Positions 10,663-22,075 of a DNA stretch of 64,000 nt are shown piece by piece; position 1 is the stretch's first letter, and each line of letters begins with the position of its first letter. The position numbers and the translations under genes are program-made. The notes under the pieces are model-generated. The model was given only the letters and a program-made list of their open reading frames with translations. It searched no databases and had not been told where the DNA came from. The stretch is from Tanypteryx hageni (taxonomy: Eukaryota > Arthropoda > Insecta > Odonata > Petaluridae): assembly GCA_028673005.1 (NCBI GenBank), contig CM054116.1, forward strand, positions 66,477,211 to 66,541,210. The letters are read 5' to 3'.

Positions 10663-12745
10663 GATGGGGGAAATGCGGCATAGACTAAAACGGCGAAGAG
10701 AGTAGGGAAGATAATAATAGAACTTTAAAGTCAAGATATGCGTTTGCAGGAAACAGCAGCGAAGGAATACAAACGATAAATCTCGAAAAGGGATAGCGTT
10801 AAAGCGAACATTATCATACAACGAAAATATTTTGTATGTCCCGGTGGAATTCTCATAGCAGCAGCACTATATAAACCGTCATTCTTAAAAATACGTATTC
10901 TGAATTTCATTTACATGATTATCGATTTTAAGATTACACATGGTGATCGTTCTGAACAAGAGTCCTAAATTCTAATAATGATTTTGGTAACGACGAGACT
11001 GAAAGCATGAACATCGGCAGATATGTTGCCTTGGGGCTTCTTCCGATAGCGCTGTCAAGATTGATGCCCACACACTGTGGATGAATTGAAAAACTATACC
11101 TCCATACTTATTGCAAAAATCACACCCGTCACATTACAGACAATTCCTACAAAATGCTCCATCGGGTACAGTGGTGTATGAACAATGGAGGCAAATCACA
11201 GCAAATATGACAATAAACCAATATTTTTTTTCAATAATCATAATAAACTTCAACAAATTTATAGAATTAACGGTACAAAAATAAAATGATCACCCTGAAT
11301 TTAACACCAACAAATAAAAAATTATAGCTATTTAGTTGGAAAATATTATAACGTTTTCTCTTTATACATGGTCGGTTTTTCGACAAGGTTTTGAAAATTA
11401 TCGGTTTGAACGAATTTTCAGTACAACGAAATGATCCACGGAACCCCTCGGAATTCGCTTTAACGGGGGATATCGCTGCATACGGATATGGAGGCGAAGG
11501 TAGAATTGAGGGGAGATAAGAAGAGAATGGAGGAAGAACGAAGGACGGGGGAACATTTTGAGGATTGATGAGAGGAAGGGAAACGAGTCAGTGAGAGGCG
11601 CGAATGAAAGATAAGGGGTGCCAGGGAAAGGTGAAAGTGGAGAGAGGGCGTAATAGAGGGGGAATATGGGGAGAGACAGATGGGAGTCGAGTTTTCGCGA
11701 TGGCGAAGGAAGAGGAGAGGAAGAATGGGAAAGCCGAATGGCGGAATTTATGGATGCCGAATGCGATCCTCACGTTTTTTTAAAGGAAAGCGCTCTCCTG
11801 CAGTTCCGTTCCCATCGATATCTCGGCCGTCGTTTCGAAACGATTGAATTTATTTGATGTACAATGGGGAAGCGCGGCAAGATAGAACCACTCGAAAACA
11901 CCGCGTAAGGTTCGAAAATGAAATGACTCGTTCAATAACGATAAGAGCGACGGAGGTAACGAAAGATATACAAGCTGAATTTCTGATTCGTGTGATAATA
12001 TGTATATGGTTAATAATTTATCTTAAAAGCTCTGGCGATATTAAAAGTCCTGTACATGATGTAATAACTATTTATAATTAAAAATATTGAAATATGAGTA
12101 AAACGATTTGCGATTTGAACTCAATATCAATATTGTAAATTGGGAAAACAACGAAGTAGCTTGAATGAGAAAGAGGTAGCAGCCAAAAGATTTCTTAAAC
12201 AATAACACGAAGAAACCGTAACTTCTCCGTTCAAATAAAAATAAACAATGAAATCGCCCCAATTTTAAAATAAAACGAAACATACTTAAAAGAAACGTAA
12301 GATCAACCTCATCCGAGATGCTCCTGTGACAAATAAAGCAAAAGCTACATTTAGTCAAAATATTTTTTAAACACCGTTTGTAAACTAGATCCCAGAAAAC
12401 ACAAAATGTGGACAGTACCCGAGCACGGGTCACATAAGTTGCATCATTTAACACTGCAGCTACGCTAGCAATTAATTTGCAGTTAGAATTTACCAAGTAG
12501 TAGTGTAAAAAAGCAACTTCGAAACTGAAGAGAATTTTTCCAGTCTGGAAAAATTTATAGTGTGAGAGGATGAGAGAGTAGACAGGGCCTGCGAAAAAAA
12601 TTGCTGTCAGTTCGATAAATTAACCGATCACAAAGCTATGTATTTTTTATTTTGCCATTAAAACGTTAAGTAGCGTAATTTATTTCACCTTAAAAACGAT
12701 AAGTAACGTTACACGCACACAATTTTTCAGTAAAAATTACGGTAA
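10663..12745. other. No recognisable gene; short purine tract inside
   Basis: Unrecognised sequence with a purine-rich stretch at about 11480-11740. A 142-codon minus open frame at 12068-12496 shows no family motif and is rich in Phe/Leu/Ser, as expected by chance in A+T-rich DNA. Confidence 0.4.
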
Positions 12746-12748
12746 ATA

Positions 12749-13175
12749 ATAATGGCCTCTACCTTCCTCCCTCTCTCTTCCTCTCTTTCTCAACCCCTCT
12801 CCCTCTCTTTCCTCTATCACCTCCCTCTCTCTATCTACTTTCTTCTCTCTCCCCTCCTCCACCCCCAATCCATCGCATTCCCTCTTTCTCCGTCTCCCTC
12901 TTCGTTTATTTCCTCCCACCCTTTTCTAATTCCATCATCCCACCCTCTCTATATTCCTCCCCACATCCTTTCCATCTATCACTACAATAAGGGTTGCCAT
13001 GACGGAAAACGATTTATACTAAAAAAGCGGGAAATTTTGACGCTAAAAACGAATTTGCGGACCGATTTGAGGCGCATTCGAAAATTGACGGTAGGAAAAT
13101 AAATTTTCATTTTTTTAGGCGTTCTTTGGTTCAAGTCCCGAGATTGTACGATGATTATAAGAAATTTTAAAATGG
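12749..13175. repeat. Dispersed repeat with CT tract, member A
   Basis: A pyrimidine-rich run (about 12755-12985) ends in CTCCCCACAT-type sequence resembling the end of the CT run at 53.3-53.65 kb. It is followed by unique-looking sequence whose part near 13080-13165 is similar to 25005-25100. Minus-strand translations of that part share the pattern RDL.QR....K.YFP/YPA, which supports real homology. The nature of the family is unknown. Confidence 0.5.
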
Positions 13176-13259
13176 TCCCAAAAAAGGCTTGCAAGCTACG
13201 TTTCAGCTCGAATGTTATTCAAATTAATAGAAGAAACGCTCCTGGAATCGAACCCATGA

Positions 13260-15050
13260 TATTACTGTAAACATTCAAAATTTAAAAGGGGAAATGCCAA
13301 GTAAATCACTAAAGTACGATTCAAATACGTAAGCATTTTGATAAGGAAATAATTATTCGTGACACACGTAGATTTTAAGCAAATAATATAATACCACCAC
13401 CGTCACACGAGATAAACTTAATACTTGGATCAAGTATCAAGAGAGAGAGAAAGATTAAAACGTGGATAAACTCATCAAACAAGATTTTTCGAGTGCGCGA
13501 AAAAATTCGGATATATCTCAACATCAGAAACCGGTAACCTCATCCAAAGGGCGCCCCCTTTTTCTCTAGTGGGAAACTAACTCCATCTACCTCCATCGTC
13601 GATCAACTTACGCACGCCTCCTTTTCGGCGCGTGAAGTTGGCGAACTTCGTACAAAAAGGGTTACGTAAGGGAAGAGAGAGAGATGTGAAAAGTGGGATG
13701 GAAGGGAACGGGAAAGGGAGAACGTGGAGGTACGGAGGGTCGGGAAAGTGGAGTGGCTCGTTGAAAGGTGGGAATAAGTAGGAGGGATCGAGGTCGAGGA
13801 AAAGGAAGGGCGGAGGGAGCAGAGAGAGAGTATAAAGTTTAGTTTCCCGAGGATATTTTCCGACCACTTTGTTACAACTTAACCCTCCCTATATGGATGA
13901 TGCGGCGTTGATGGGAGATTATGAACGGGCCTCATAAGCATTAAAAGAGCGCCATTAAACCCGCAAGTTTGAGGTGAAAACGCTGTAACGCCGCCGAAAA
14001 ATAACGCCGTGGGATTTAAATAATGGGACGGTAAGTGAGATTACCTGCTTAATATGTAACACACTAATCACTCGCCGAAATACGCCATTTAAATGATTCT
14101 TTCTCGGCAAACGTAAAATTTTTATTCCAATTAAATTATCAAGTCAAAAAAAAGAAACTATCGAGGAAATAAAAGCTGAATATCAAATCACAATGCAGTC
14201 AGTGTGGGAAAGAAAACGACACTTGCTTTCATTTAGCTGAAACACACGCTTAAAAATCTAGCAGGCTTAAAATAAAATTTTTATAGAAAAAAAATTCTCT
14301 CGACCATGTTTGAAATAAATACGCAGAAATAAGCACGTCATGTTCATCCTTTGAGCGTAAAAATAACGAGATAAAAAGTTGTAAAATTATAAGTAAATTT
14401 AATTTGCCGGTGAAATAAGTAATGATATTGTCTCCAGCATAAAATCAATAGCAAAAGAAAAAGTAAGATACCCTTGCTAAGGCAATAGGTGAAAGCACAT
14501 TTTCTTTAAAATTTTCTGGGTTTTCTTTTGCCTCCCCACCTGGGGAGGGAGTAACTCGTACCGTCGAAATGTAGAACCTCACTAGACCTTCCTATTTGTG
14601 AAAATTACAGTTCTTTAGCTTCAGTAGTTTAGCTACAATATCATTTCAAAAGTTTGAATTTTTCGAATTTGAAACCACCAAGCGGAAAGTAGACGACAAA
14701 ATACTTGGAAAACTCAATCGATGAAATATTTGTAGATTGATAAGAGCTATCTAATTAAAAAACAATTGTTCAAATATCTCTTAAAACAAACAAGTAGATT
14801 GTCCAGAGGGACAGAGAGATCATATTAGCACGTTTTTGCTTTTAAGAAAAGATGATAACAAGACTCGACCATCATTAAGGTTTTAAATAGACCCAATGGC
14901 GGAATTCTGTTTACATTGAATTAGCGATAAAAACATCTCGGTTATTTACAGCAGCTTGCAGATTAGCTCAACGGCTTATCACTGGCTATCATAGAATGAG
15001 ACCGAAATAAAACTCTGAAAGCAAAAGAAAGCTCAGAGCCGTCTCGAGGC
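13260..15050. other. No recognisable gene; purine tract and a possible conserved block
   Basis: A purine tract lies at about 13665-13850. At about 13890-14065 the composition changes to balanced sequence with repeated ATTAAA, GCCATTAAA and CGCCG words. This looks less random than its surroundings and could be a regulatory block, though no function can be shown. The rest is A+T-rich. Confidence 0.35.
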
Positions 15051-15055
15051 AGGAA

Positions 15056-15425
15056 TTTAAAAGGATGGAGGGAGGCGGTAACAGAATGTAGTGGGCGTGT
15101 GTGGGAGAGAATGGCTGTGGGAGGAAGGACGCCATGGCCTTGTGGGTTTCGAGAGGGAATCGATGGCGGACTGTTTTGGGCCACGGTCCCTTGTTGGGTT
15201 CCAATGTCGCGAGTGAGGGTGGGAGGGAAGAGGGCGGAGGAAGAGAAATGCCGAAGTGAGAGGGGGCATGGGGAGAGGATGGAGGCGGGGAGGGACACAA
15301 GTAGAGGAAGGGAAGGAGATAGAGGGAGGGAAAGATAAGGAGCAAGGAAGAGAAATGGAGTGGGAGAGAAACACATGAAGGAGAGATAGAGAGGGCCGAT
15401 GTAGTCGGAGGAAAGGGCCGTGCAA
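15056..15425. repeat. Purine-rich low-complexity tract
   Basis: Strong G+A bias on the + strand. It produces overlapping open frames in several frames of both strands (up to 159 codons), none with a domain. Confidence 0.75.
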
Positions 15426-16550
15426 CTTCGCCGAACAGTCATTATCGTGTTCTATGAGAGCCGTCCACACACGAAACGCCAAATTATGAGTCCGCTCTTT
15501 TAAAGTTAAGCTCTAACTTTTTGATAATTTTAATACTTTAAAAAAGCAAATGCGATAGGAAATAATTAACGTTTTGTTAAGACCATTTAAAAGCGTAGTT
15601 ATTTAATCGATTATAAAAGCTACAGGGGTGGTTGGACATAATAAACGGCTTTGGGATATTGTGTAAAATATGCAAAAACCCGTCATTTTTAATTTAACGA
15701 TCAATGGGCTATTTTAAAATCTCAGAGGATAGCGCATCAACATGTTTTCTTAATTATAATAAAAAAGATCGAAGGAATTCATATTTTTTACTGTAAAAAT
15801 TGAAGTACAGATTCTGTTTCTTGCTAGTCAACATTAAAAAAAGGTGTAGCTAAAATTCCCAAGCACTGATAATTTATAAAAGGAGACACCTGCTTGATAG
15901 CTAAAATTATGAAACAAAAGCTTAACTAAAACTTGAACAAAAAGAACTCGAAACAAACCATAACGGCATTGCCCAATACATCTTAAGATTGCAAGAGGAA
16001 TATTTAGTTGAGCTAGTTTCTCATACCTAATTAATTAAAACGGTTTATTCATAATTATAATGTATTATTTTCCTGAAGAAAATTGAAGTTCAACTCTCCA
16101 AATTAGTAACGAAAGAGATAGTCTCAAAAAGTTAGGATGATATTTCTGGAGTCAAGTTTTTGAAATGAAAATAAATAACGACACGCTTAGTTTACAGTAG
16201 GCAAATGGGCAAGCCGCTTCAACTCAAACGGGATGATTATCACATACTGAAGAATCGTATAATATAAATTTTTTTTATTCTCCTTTGTATCAAAATGAAC
16301 TCTAGTTAGAGGTTACCACTACCTATACTAAATTAAAGAAAAGCTAAGGTGGAAGAGCTTTTGTAGACGACTCGCATCCCACAGTCTACTAAAAAGTTAG
16401 AGAATAATTAAGCATCCAGCGATGTTCGATTCGAAGGGCGGGTCGATAATAGCAGAAAGACTATTTTTTCTCTTTTTTTTGAAGCATTCAAAGCGCGGAG
16501 ATTTACGTAAAAAATATACCCGACCGCATTCAGAGGTAGTGAATGGCCGT
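15426..16550. other. A+T-rich, nothing recognised
   Basis: A+T-rich spacer with frequent stops in all frames. No repeat pair or RNA fold was noticed. Confidence 0.5.
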
Positions 16551-16555
16551 TATAA

Positions 16556-17075
16556 ATGAAGATGGGTCCTAGAGAGGAAGAGGGGAGAGAGAGAGAGAGA
16601 GAGAAGTAAAGATAGCAGCAGAAAAGGATAGAACTGGCGGCGGAAAGGGATGGGAGAGGAAGCAGATGGAAGGGGGTGATGGATAGGGCGAAAATGAGAT
16701 GGAAAAAGGGGGAGATGAGATATTGTGTCGGCGGAGTGGGGAAATCGTAAAAAAATGACAAGAAAAAACGAGAAAGTCGCGAGAGCAAGGGAGTAAAACG
16801 AAAGAGTCGAGAAAAACACGGATTGTGACGAAGACAAAAAAAGGACGCACGTGAAACGGACTAGGAGAGAAGACGAAGTTGATAAAGGTCGAATGGTTAT
16901 CGGTAAGCTATGTGCCTTAAGTGTGTGTGTTAGTGCGTGTCTGTGCGAGAGAAATAGTCGGGACAAAGGTGAGAACGGAAAAAGAGAGGCGGTGGACAGA
17001 GAGGAAATCGAAAGCTTGGATTTGACAAATCTGCAAGGCGTAGAAAAAGGGTAGGAAGAAAAGGAACGCGTTAGT
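16556..17075. repeat. Purine-rich low-complexity tract
   Basis: GA-rich + strand with a (GA)n core at about 16585-16605 and a short GT run near 16920. The 176-codon minus open frame (Ser/Leu/Phe-rich) is the complement of the purine bias, not a gene. Confidence 0.75.
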
Positions 17076-19728
17076 TTCACGCCTTCCGTTTCGTTTACGT
17101 CTCACCGTCCCATTTTCTCACCCGAAAACTAGTGTGAAACGAGATTGGGAGAATTTTTTATCACTCGTGGCATACCAAAAAGAGTACTGTTCTAATTCGA
17201 GAAAAGCTACTATGAAATACAAGTAAATAAAGAAAACTAAATTAGGCTAAAAATGAATAAGATTTTTAAAATGTAACTGCAACTAATTTAGCTGCAAACG
17301 CTGATGACCCAAACTTGAAACATTAAGTCTCAAAATATATTTCATTTAAGTAAATAAAATTTGCAGCTCATTTTGTAATTATTGAAGAATGCTGGAGTTA
17401 TTAAATTCATCATTAACACAACAAAGACCTAAAATGTCTATCTTTTCGAACTATTTCAATATCTGTAAAATACTGAAGTGTAGGCTGATGGGTTTATTTA
17501 GGACCAATATTAAAAAATAAATAATATCATAAAAATCGACAAATAAACCATGTGAAGAATTATGTGGCAATTGAGATAATAAAAATTCTAATAATTTTAA
17601 ATTAACGGCAAGTGGAAAGCGGTATTTGAAGCAAAAAGTCATTAAGCTCTTACTATAAAAATATTTGCACACCATAAATTAATATGCTTAAGCTTTACTG
17701 ATCACTGCTATTAACATAAGACATCGAAAAAATACCATGCAATTAGCAATACAGATGCAACGAAATCGCAAACAATAATTTTGGAAATTCACCAATAAGA
17801 GAATCGAGTGTATTAATATTAATACCCCTCAAAGATTGAAAAATCCTCCTTGAATTCGCCGATAAACTTGTTCCAAAAACAAAACCCATAATAAAAAGAT
17901 CAACCGAGAAAAGACGCCTCTCGCGTTTCCACCTTAATATACCAAAATGGACCTTCTCCCCCTCTCGCCCACCTCACTACTTCAGAATAAAAAAAGGAAT
18001 ACAATGCGATTCCCCTTCTCCCCCATCCGTTTTCGTTAACCTTCTTATTTTTTCAGAAGCCAATTAGACTTAATGAAGCGGAAGACATGCGCGGAACAAT
18101 AGGGAACCGGAGGGAAAATACGGAACAAAAGGAGTGGTTTAGGTATCAATTAAATGAAGAGGAAAAGGTATAAAGATAAAGGCGCCACCGTATCGCTGGG
18201 AGGTGGAAATGGTCCGAATGGAATTTGAGGGGAAAAAAAGGAGAAGGCGGAGTCGAGATGAATAAAGGAGAGAAAGGAGCCTTATTACGAAAGAAATGGC
18301 TTGATAGGCGAGACAGAACTCGTCCGAGAGAAAAAAATTTTATTTTAAATTAGATATTCGTATTTTTCGTTCGGTTTTCCGAGGAAGGCCGAACTTATTT
18401 CACCCATTGGTGTATTTGTCTCCGAGACGGCCTCAGTAAAAATGTTCAGCCTGTAACTAACCGTCGGCTAGACGGGTTAATAAAGAGGTGTGTTATTATC
18501 AATAGAGTGACTCGCCGATCGATGGTAAATCATTAAATGGCCTGACATGCGTTCTTTTCGGTTCCTGAAATACACAGGCGTTTGAATTCATTACCTTGGC
18601 CAATTTTTTTCGTGGTAAAAAATAGTAGGTAAATGTGTTAAAATTAATATCGCGAAACAGTTACACCCTCCAAAAGTAGCTCGAGAGTTAAACTTCAATA
18701 CTTAATTTGGGGATTTCGTCATCAAAATTGTTGGAATTGTTGTAGATGGCACATTGACGAACTGTCTCTCCGATGGCGATACAAAGGTTGAAAAAACCAA
18801 ATGCGCATCTCGGGTATAAAGATATCGTCATAGGTGGCATCACACCGATAGCAGATTCTGTTTTCCTATCTTTTTTATAGCTAATGTAGAGAGAGAGTTT
18901 GTGAATTTTATTTTAGTCAATATTCTCCTTTTATGTAAAATACAGTGAAATAATTACATTTCCTTCGATCATATTTTACGTTTTATATATTTTTATCATC
19001 CACGTTTGATTCATTTGCTTTCTTTCACATAAACTACAAGCAGCGCCTAAAAATAAAAAGCGACGAAACAATGGAACAACTTTTCAAATGACCTTTCATA
19101 ATTTTGCGGATCCAAAAAATTTCGAATTTCCTTTTGATTGGATCTATAGCAATGGAAAAGAACAAATTTTCAATTACATCCATTCACTCTCATCGTGGGC
19201 ATATTTAAAAGCAATTTAAATGCTGAAAAATGAAAGGGATCAAAATAACAAATAACTTGGAAAATAATTCCCCTTATGAAGGCGAGAAGGAATTTCATCG
19301 ACAATTGAATTAATATTTCCAGCGCAGAACGGAAAACATAAAAAAATACACGCAAAAATTTAAGTTTGTTTTCATACTGTGGACATGTTGAACCGCGCAT
19401 CGAGGATAGGTATGCTGGCTTTGAAATTTTTTTGACCCGAATTGCGATTTAGACCAGAAGAGAACAAAGCCGGTGATTAGCGACTGAAAGAGACGACTCT
19501 CAGATAAAGTCTTCATTCCAAGGTAAGGATTACAATTCAAATAGAGCGAAAACGCGGTTCAATCTCCTACTTAAGTTATGAGACACGCTCGAAAGCCGGG
19601 GAAGAAAAAAATACGAGCAAATACTTCTCAAAAGTTGTACCAACACGCATGGTTCACCTCCTGCTTCCGCATCATCGAACAAATTCTTAGTCATCATTCT
19701 TCGAGAATCGAGTAGGAGGAGAGTAGTA
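17076..19728. other. No recognisable gene
   Basis: Mostly A+T-rich. A balanced stretch at about 18360-18600 (GGCCGAACTT, CGCCGATCGATGG, TCATTAAATGGCC) differs in texture from its surroundings and may be a conserved non-coding element. This rests on composition alone. Confidence 0.35.
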
Positions 19729-20624
19729 CAGGGTGTACATAAATTAAAGTACAATTTGAAAGGCTAATAACTTTTTATTCAAGTCACATATTGGAAAAAA
19801 GAATTGCTGTACAACCAAGGCCCAACATTCAAGTTTTTGTTTATAGGTGCTCAATGTGGCTTCCAGGGGGCACACAACCCCCCTGAAAGCAATCTCATCT
19901 CATACTCTACGTAGCGTATCTTTATCGACATTCGTTACTGCATCGCGGATTCTGTCTCGTTGTTCCTCTAAGGATTGTGGCAGAGGAGAAAAATGAACTT
20001 TGTCCTTGACGTAGCCCCGGAAATTAAAATCAAGGGGTGTGAGATCGGGTGAGCGTGGCAGACACCTGATAGGTCCACCTCGACCAACCAAATTGTTGGG
20101 GAATGTGGCATCAAGGAAAGATGTCCCACTCCGGTGATAATGGGGCTGAGTGCCGTCCTGTTGGGACAGGATGTCTGCTACCACAGTGTCTTGCTGCCAC
20201 TGGGGTATAAGGAACAGTTCCAGCCTATCTAGATATGTGATTCTAGTCACTGCTTTCTCAGCGAAGAATGGTCCGTAAGCCTTTGTAACATTCATAGCAC
20301 AAAAGACATTCACTTTCGGAGAGTCGCGTTGATGTTCAACTGTGACTCTAGGCGCACATTATGCCTATTAACTGTCCCACTTAAATGAAACGTTGCTTCA
20401 TCGCTAATTCAAACAAAACAGCAAAACGCACGCTCACTGCCACTGCAATCCGCTATTACTAATAATCTCTCACCACGCCTCTAGTGGGAGACCTGTAAAC
20501 ATCCAGCTGTATGGTGGGATACTTGAATGCTGGTCCTTTGTTGTACAGCAATTATTTCTCCATACGTGACTTGAATAAAAAGTTATAAGCCTTTCAAATT
20601 GTACTTTACTTTATGTACACCCTG
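19729..20624 (-). mobile_element. Tc1/mariner element of DD41D type, internally deleted
   Basis: An 896-bp element flanked by TA on both sides (19727-19728 and 20625-20626). Both ends begin CAGGGTGTACATAAA. The inverted repeats stay similar for about 108 bp (19729-19836 and about 20517-20624). Between them is a decayed transposase on the minus strand. An intact transposase of about 345 residues would need over 1 kb, so the N-terminal DNA-binding half has been deleted. TA target duplications and CAGGG-type termini are typical of the Tc1/mariner superfamily. Confidence 0.9.
19900..20402 (-). pseudogene. DD41D mariner transposase, broken
   Basis: The catalytic part of a Tc1/mariner transposase. 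The first catalytic Asp is in DEATFHLSG (codon at 20400-20402), with a stop just upstream in that frame. A one-base frameshift near 20330 separates this block from the 137-codon frame 20313-19900, which continues PKVNVFCAMNV. The second Asp is in QQDG and the third in SPDLTPLDF. Forty-one residues lie between the second and third, which defines the DD41D spacing rather than the DD34D of classical mariners. All three catalytic Asp are kept, but the frameshift and missing N-terminus make it inactive. Identification is firm. Confidence 0.88.
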
Positions 20625-20896
20625 TATTATACAAGTGTTGGTATATAATGTTTATACGCGTACGGGCGATGTTGATGCAGGACAGTCTCTTCCTTTTGTC
20701 TGCTAGAATAATTAAGCTATCACATTTATTTCTGTTACATTATGTAGCAGAACATAAAAAAATGAGCCTTATACATCTGAAAAAGTCTAATGATATTTTG
20801 AAAACGTAGTTTACGAAGAAGAATAACATATTTGCACTTATTTTCAGGAACTTAAATACTTCCGGCAAATATATTATATTTTGCTGCTCCTACTGC

Positions 20897-21033
20897 CGAG
20901 CCCGACAAAAAAATATAACTACAGCACGTGACTACAGTATAACCAAAACCTAACTACAGCAAGCATATACAATATCTAGGCGCCAGCATGAAAATCTTAG
21001 GCGCCATGGCGACCGGGATTTGTCGAGCCCTGT
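20897..21033. mobile_element. Possible hAT-type mini-element or solo end
   Basis: On the minus strand the sequence from 21033 reads CAGGGCTCGACAAATCC, followed by a GGCGCC palindrome. A related CGAGCCCGACAAA lies at about 20899-20911 in the opposite sense and could be the other end. No 8-bp duplication was found. The end motif is shared with the separate sequence at 22037. Confidence 0.4.
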
Positions 21034-22036
21034 ACGTACGCTCGTACAAATACGTGTATCTACGTACACAGTCGGATACACATAGGCATAACAACACATA
21101 ATTCACATAAACACTATTTTGTTTGTTTGTTTGTGCGTGTATAAGCGCTTACACACATATAAATAAACACACATCTTGATGTCAGTTGGTTCCTGGGGAG
21201 GGGTATTGGGCCGTACTTGGGGAGATAATGGGCGGAGCCTCGGTCCTCTCACCCGGATAGCATAGGCGTAGCAACAAGTTACTGTCGGAATCGAAGAGTG
21301 GGGAGCAAAAGGAAGGGACGAGGAAGCTAAAGCGCGGAGCCCATCCTGTGGAACTCTCTCTTCCGTCACAGCTATCTCCCCCTCCTTCCTTTCCACTCTC
21401 TCTCCCTCTAAATGTATCCATCCCTTCCGTCGGATCCCATCGGCCGTCTCATCTCTACCATTTTGCCACCCTCCCTCTCGCCTCACCTCCTTAATTGCTC
21501 CGATTCCCCGCGGTCGGGTAATGGGTCAAGGATGTTGAGTGGACCTCTAGCGGCCCCGAGGCTTCAACATCGGACGTCTCCGCTGCCCGTACCGTCGTTT
21601 CCTGTAGGGACCGTGAGATGACCCCCTCGAAACACAGGTCGGACATCCGAGAGCGGGGAGTGAGGTGAGGGGGGGGAAATGTCACGCCTGTTACTTTTGG
21701 GGGTCAATGGTATTCGAAGCACGTAAAACGTTTTTTTTTATGTACGTCCGGGGAAGGTATTACCATTTTTATTCCCAAAATTTTTGTCGAGCTGGTATCG
21801 GTTCGGAGTTGCTACACGTATGCCTCGCTCATTAAACGTAGACTAATTTTAGCGATTATCATGGGCTTCCAGCTCACTTAAAAGTCGAGAAAACTGGTTT
21901 TTTATCTTATTTCTGCAAACTCTCGTTCTACTGAACTAATCCACAACTATAACGAGCACCGAAACTCTCTATTTCCATCGTAATTTGGACCAAAGAATTT
22001 CTTCCGACAAAATTAAAATAAAATATTGCTGTTTAC
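21034..22036. other. No recognisable gene
   Basis: Contains a short TTTG run near 21118-21132, a mixed C-rich stretch at 21350-21500 and G-rich sequence near 21660. Overlapping open frames on both strands (21103-21685) show no domain. Confidence 0.45.
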
Positions 22037-22075
22037 CAGAGCTCGACAAATCCAAAGCGCCAAGGTCATCAATGC
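22037..22075 (+). mobile_element. Solo hAT-type end
   Basis: Reads CAGAGCTCGACAAATCC on the + strand, nearly identical to the minus-strand end at 21033, followed by GCGCC. The other end of this copy was not found, so it may be truncated. Confidence 0.35.

Noticed and set aside
13117..13257. Pol III B-box-like words (GGTTCAAGTCCC on +, GGGTTCGATTCC on minus)
   Set aside because: No cloverleaf can be drawn around either word. B-box matches alone are frequent by chance.
16550..17080. 176-codon minus open frame with a signal-peptide-like Leu/Phe content
   Set aside because: Same composition effect as in other purine tracts. Several overlapping frames are open at once.
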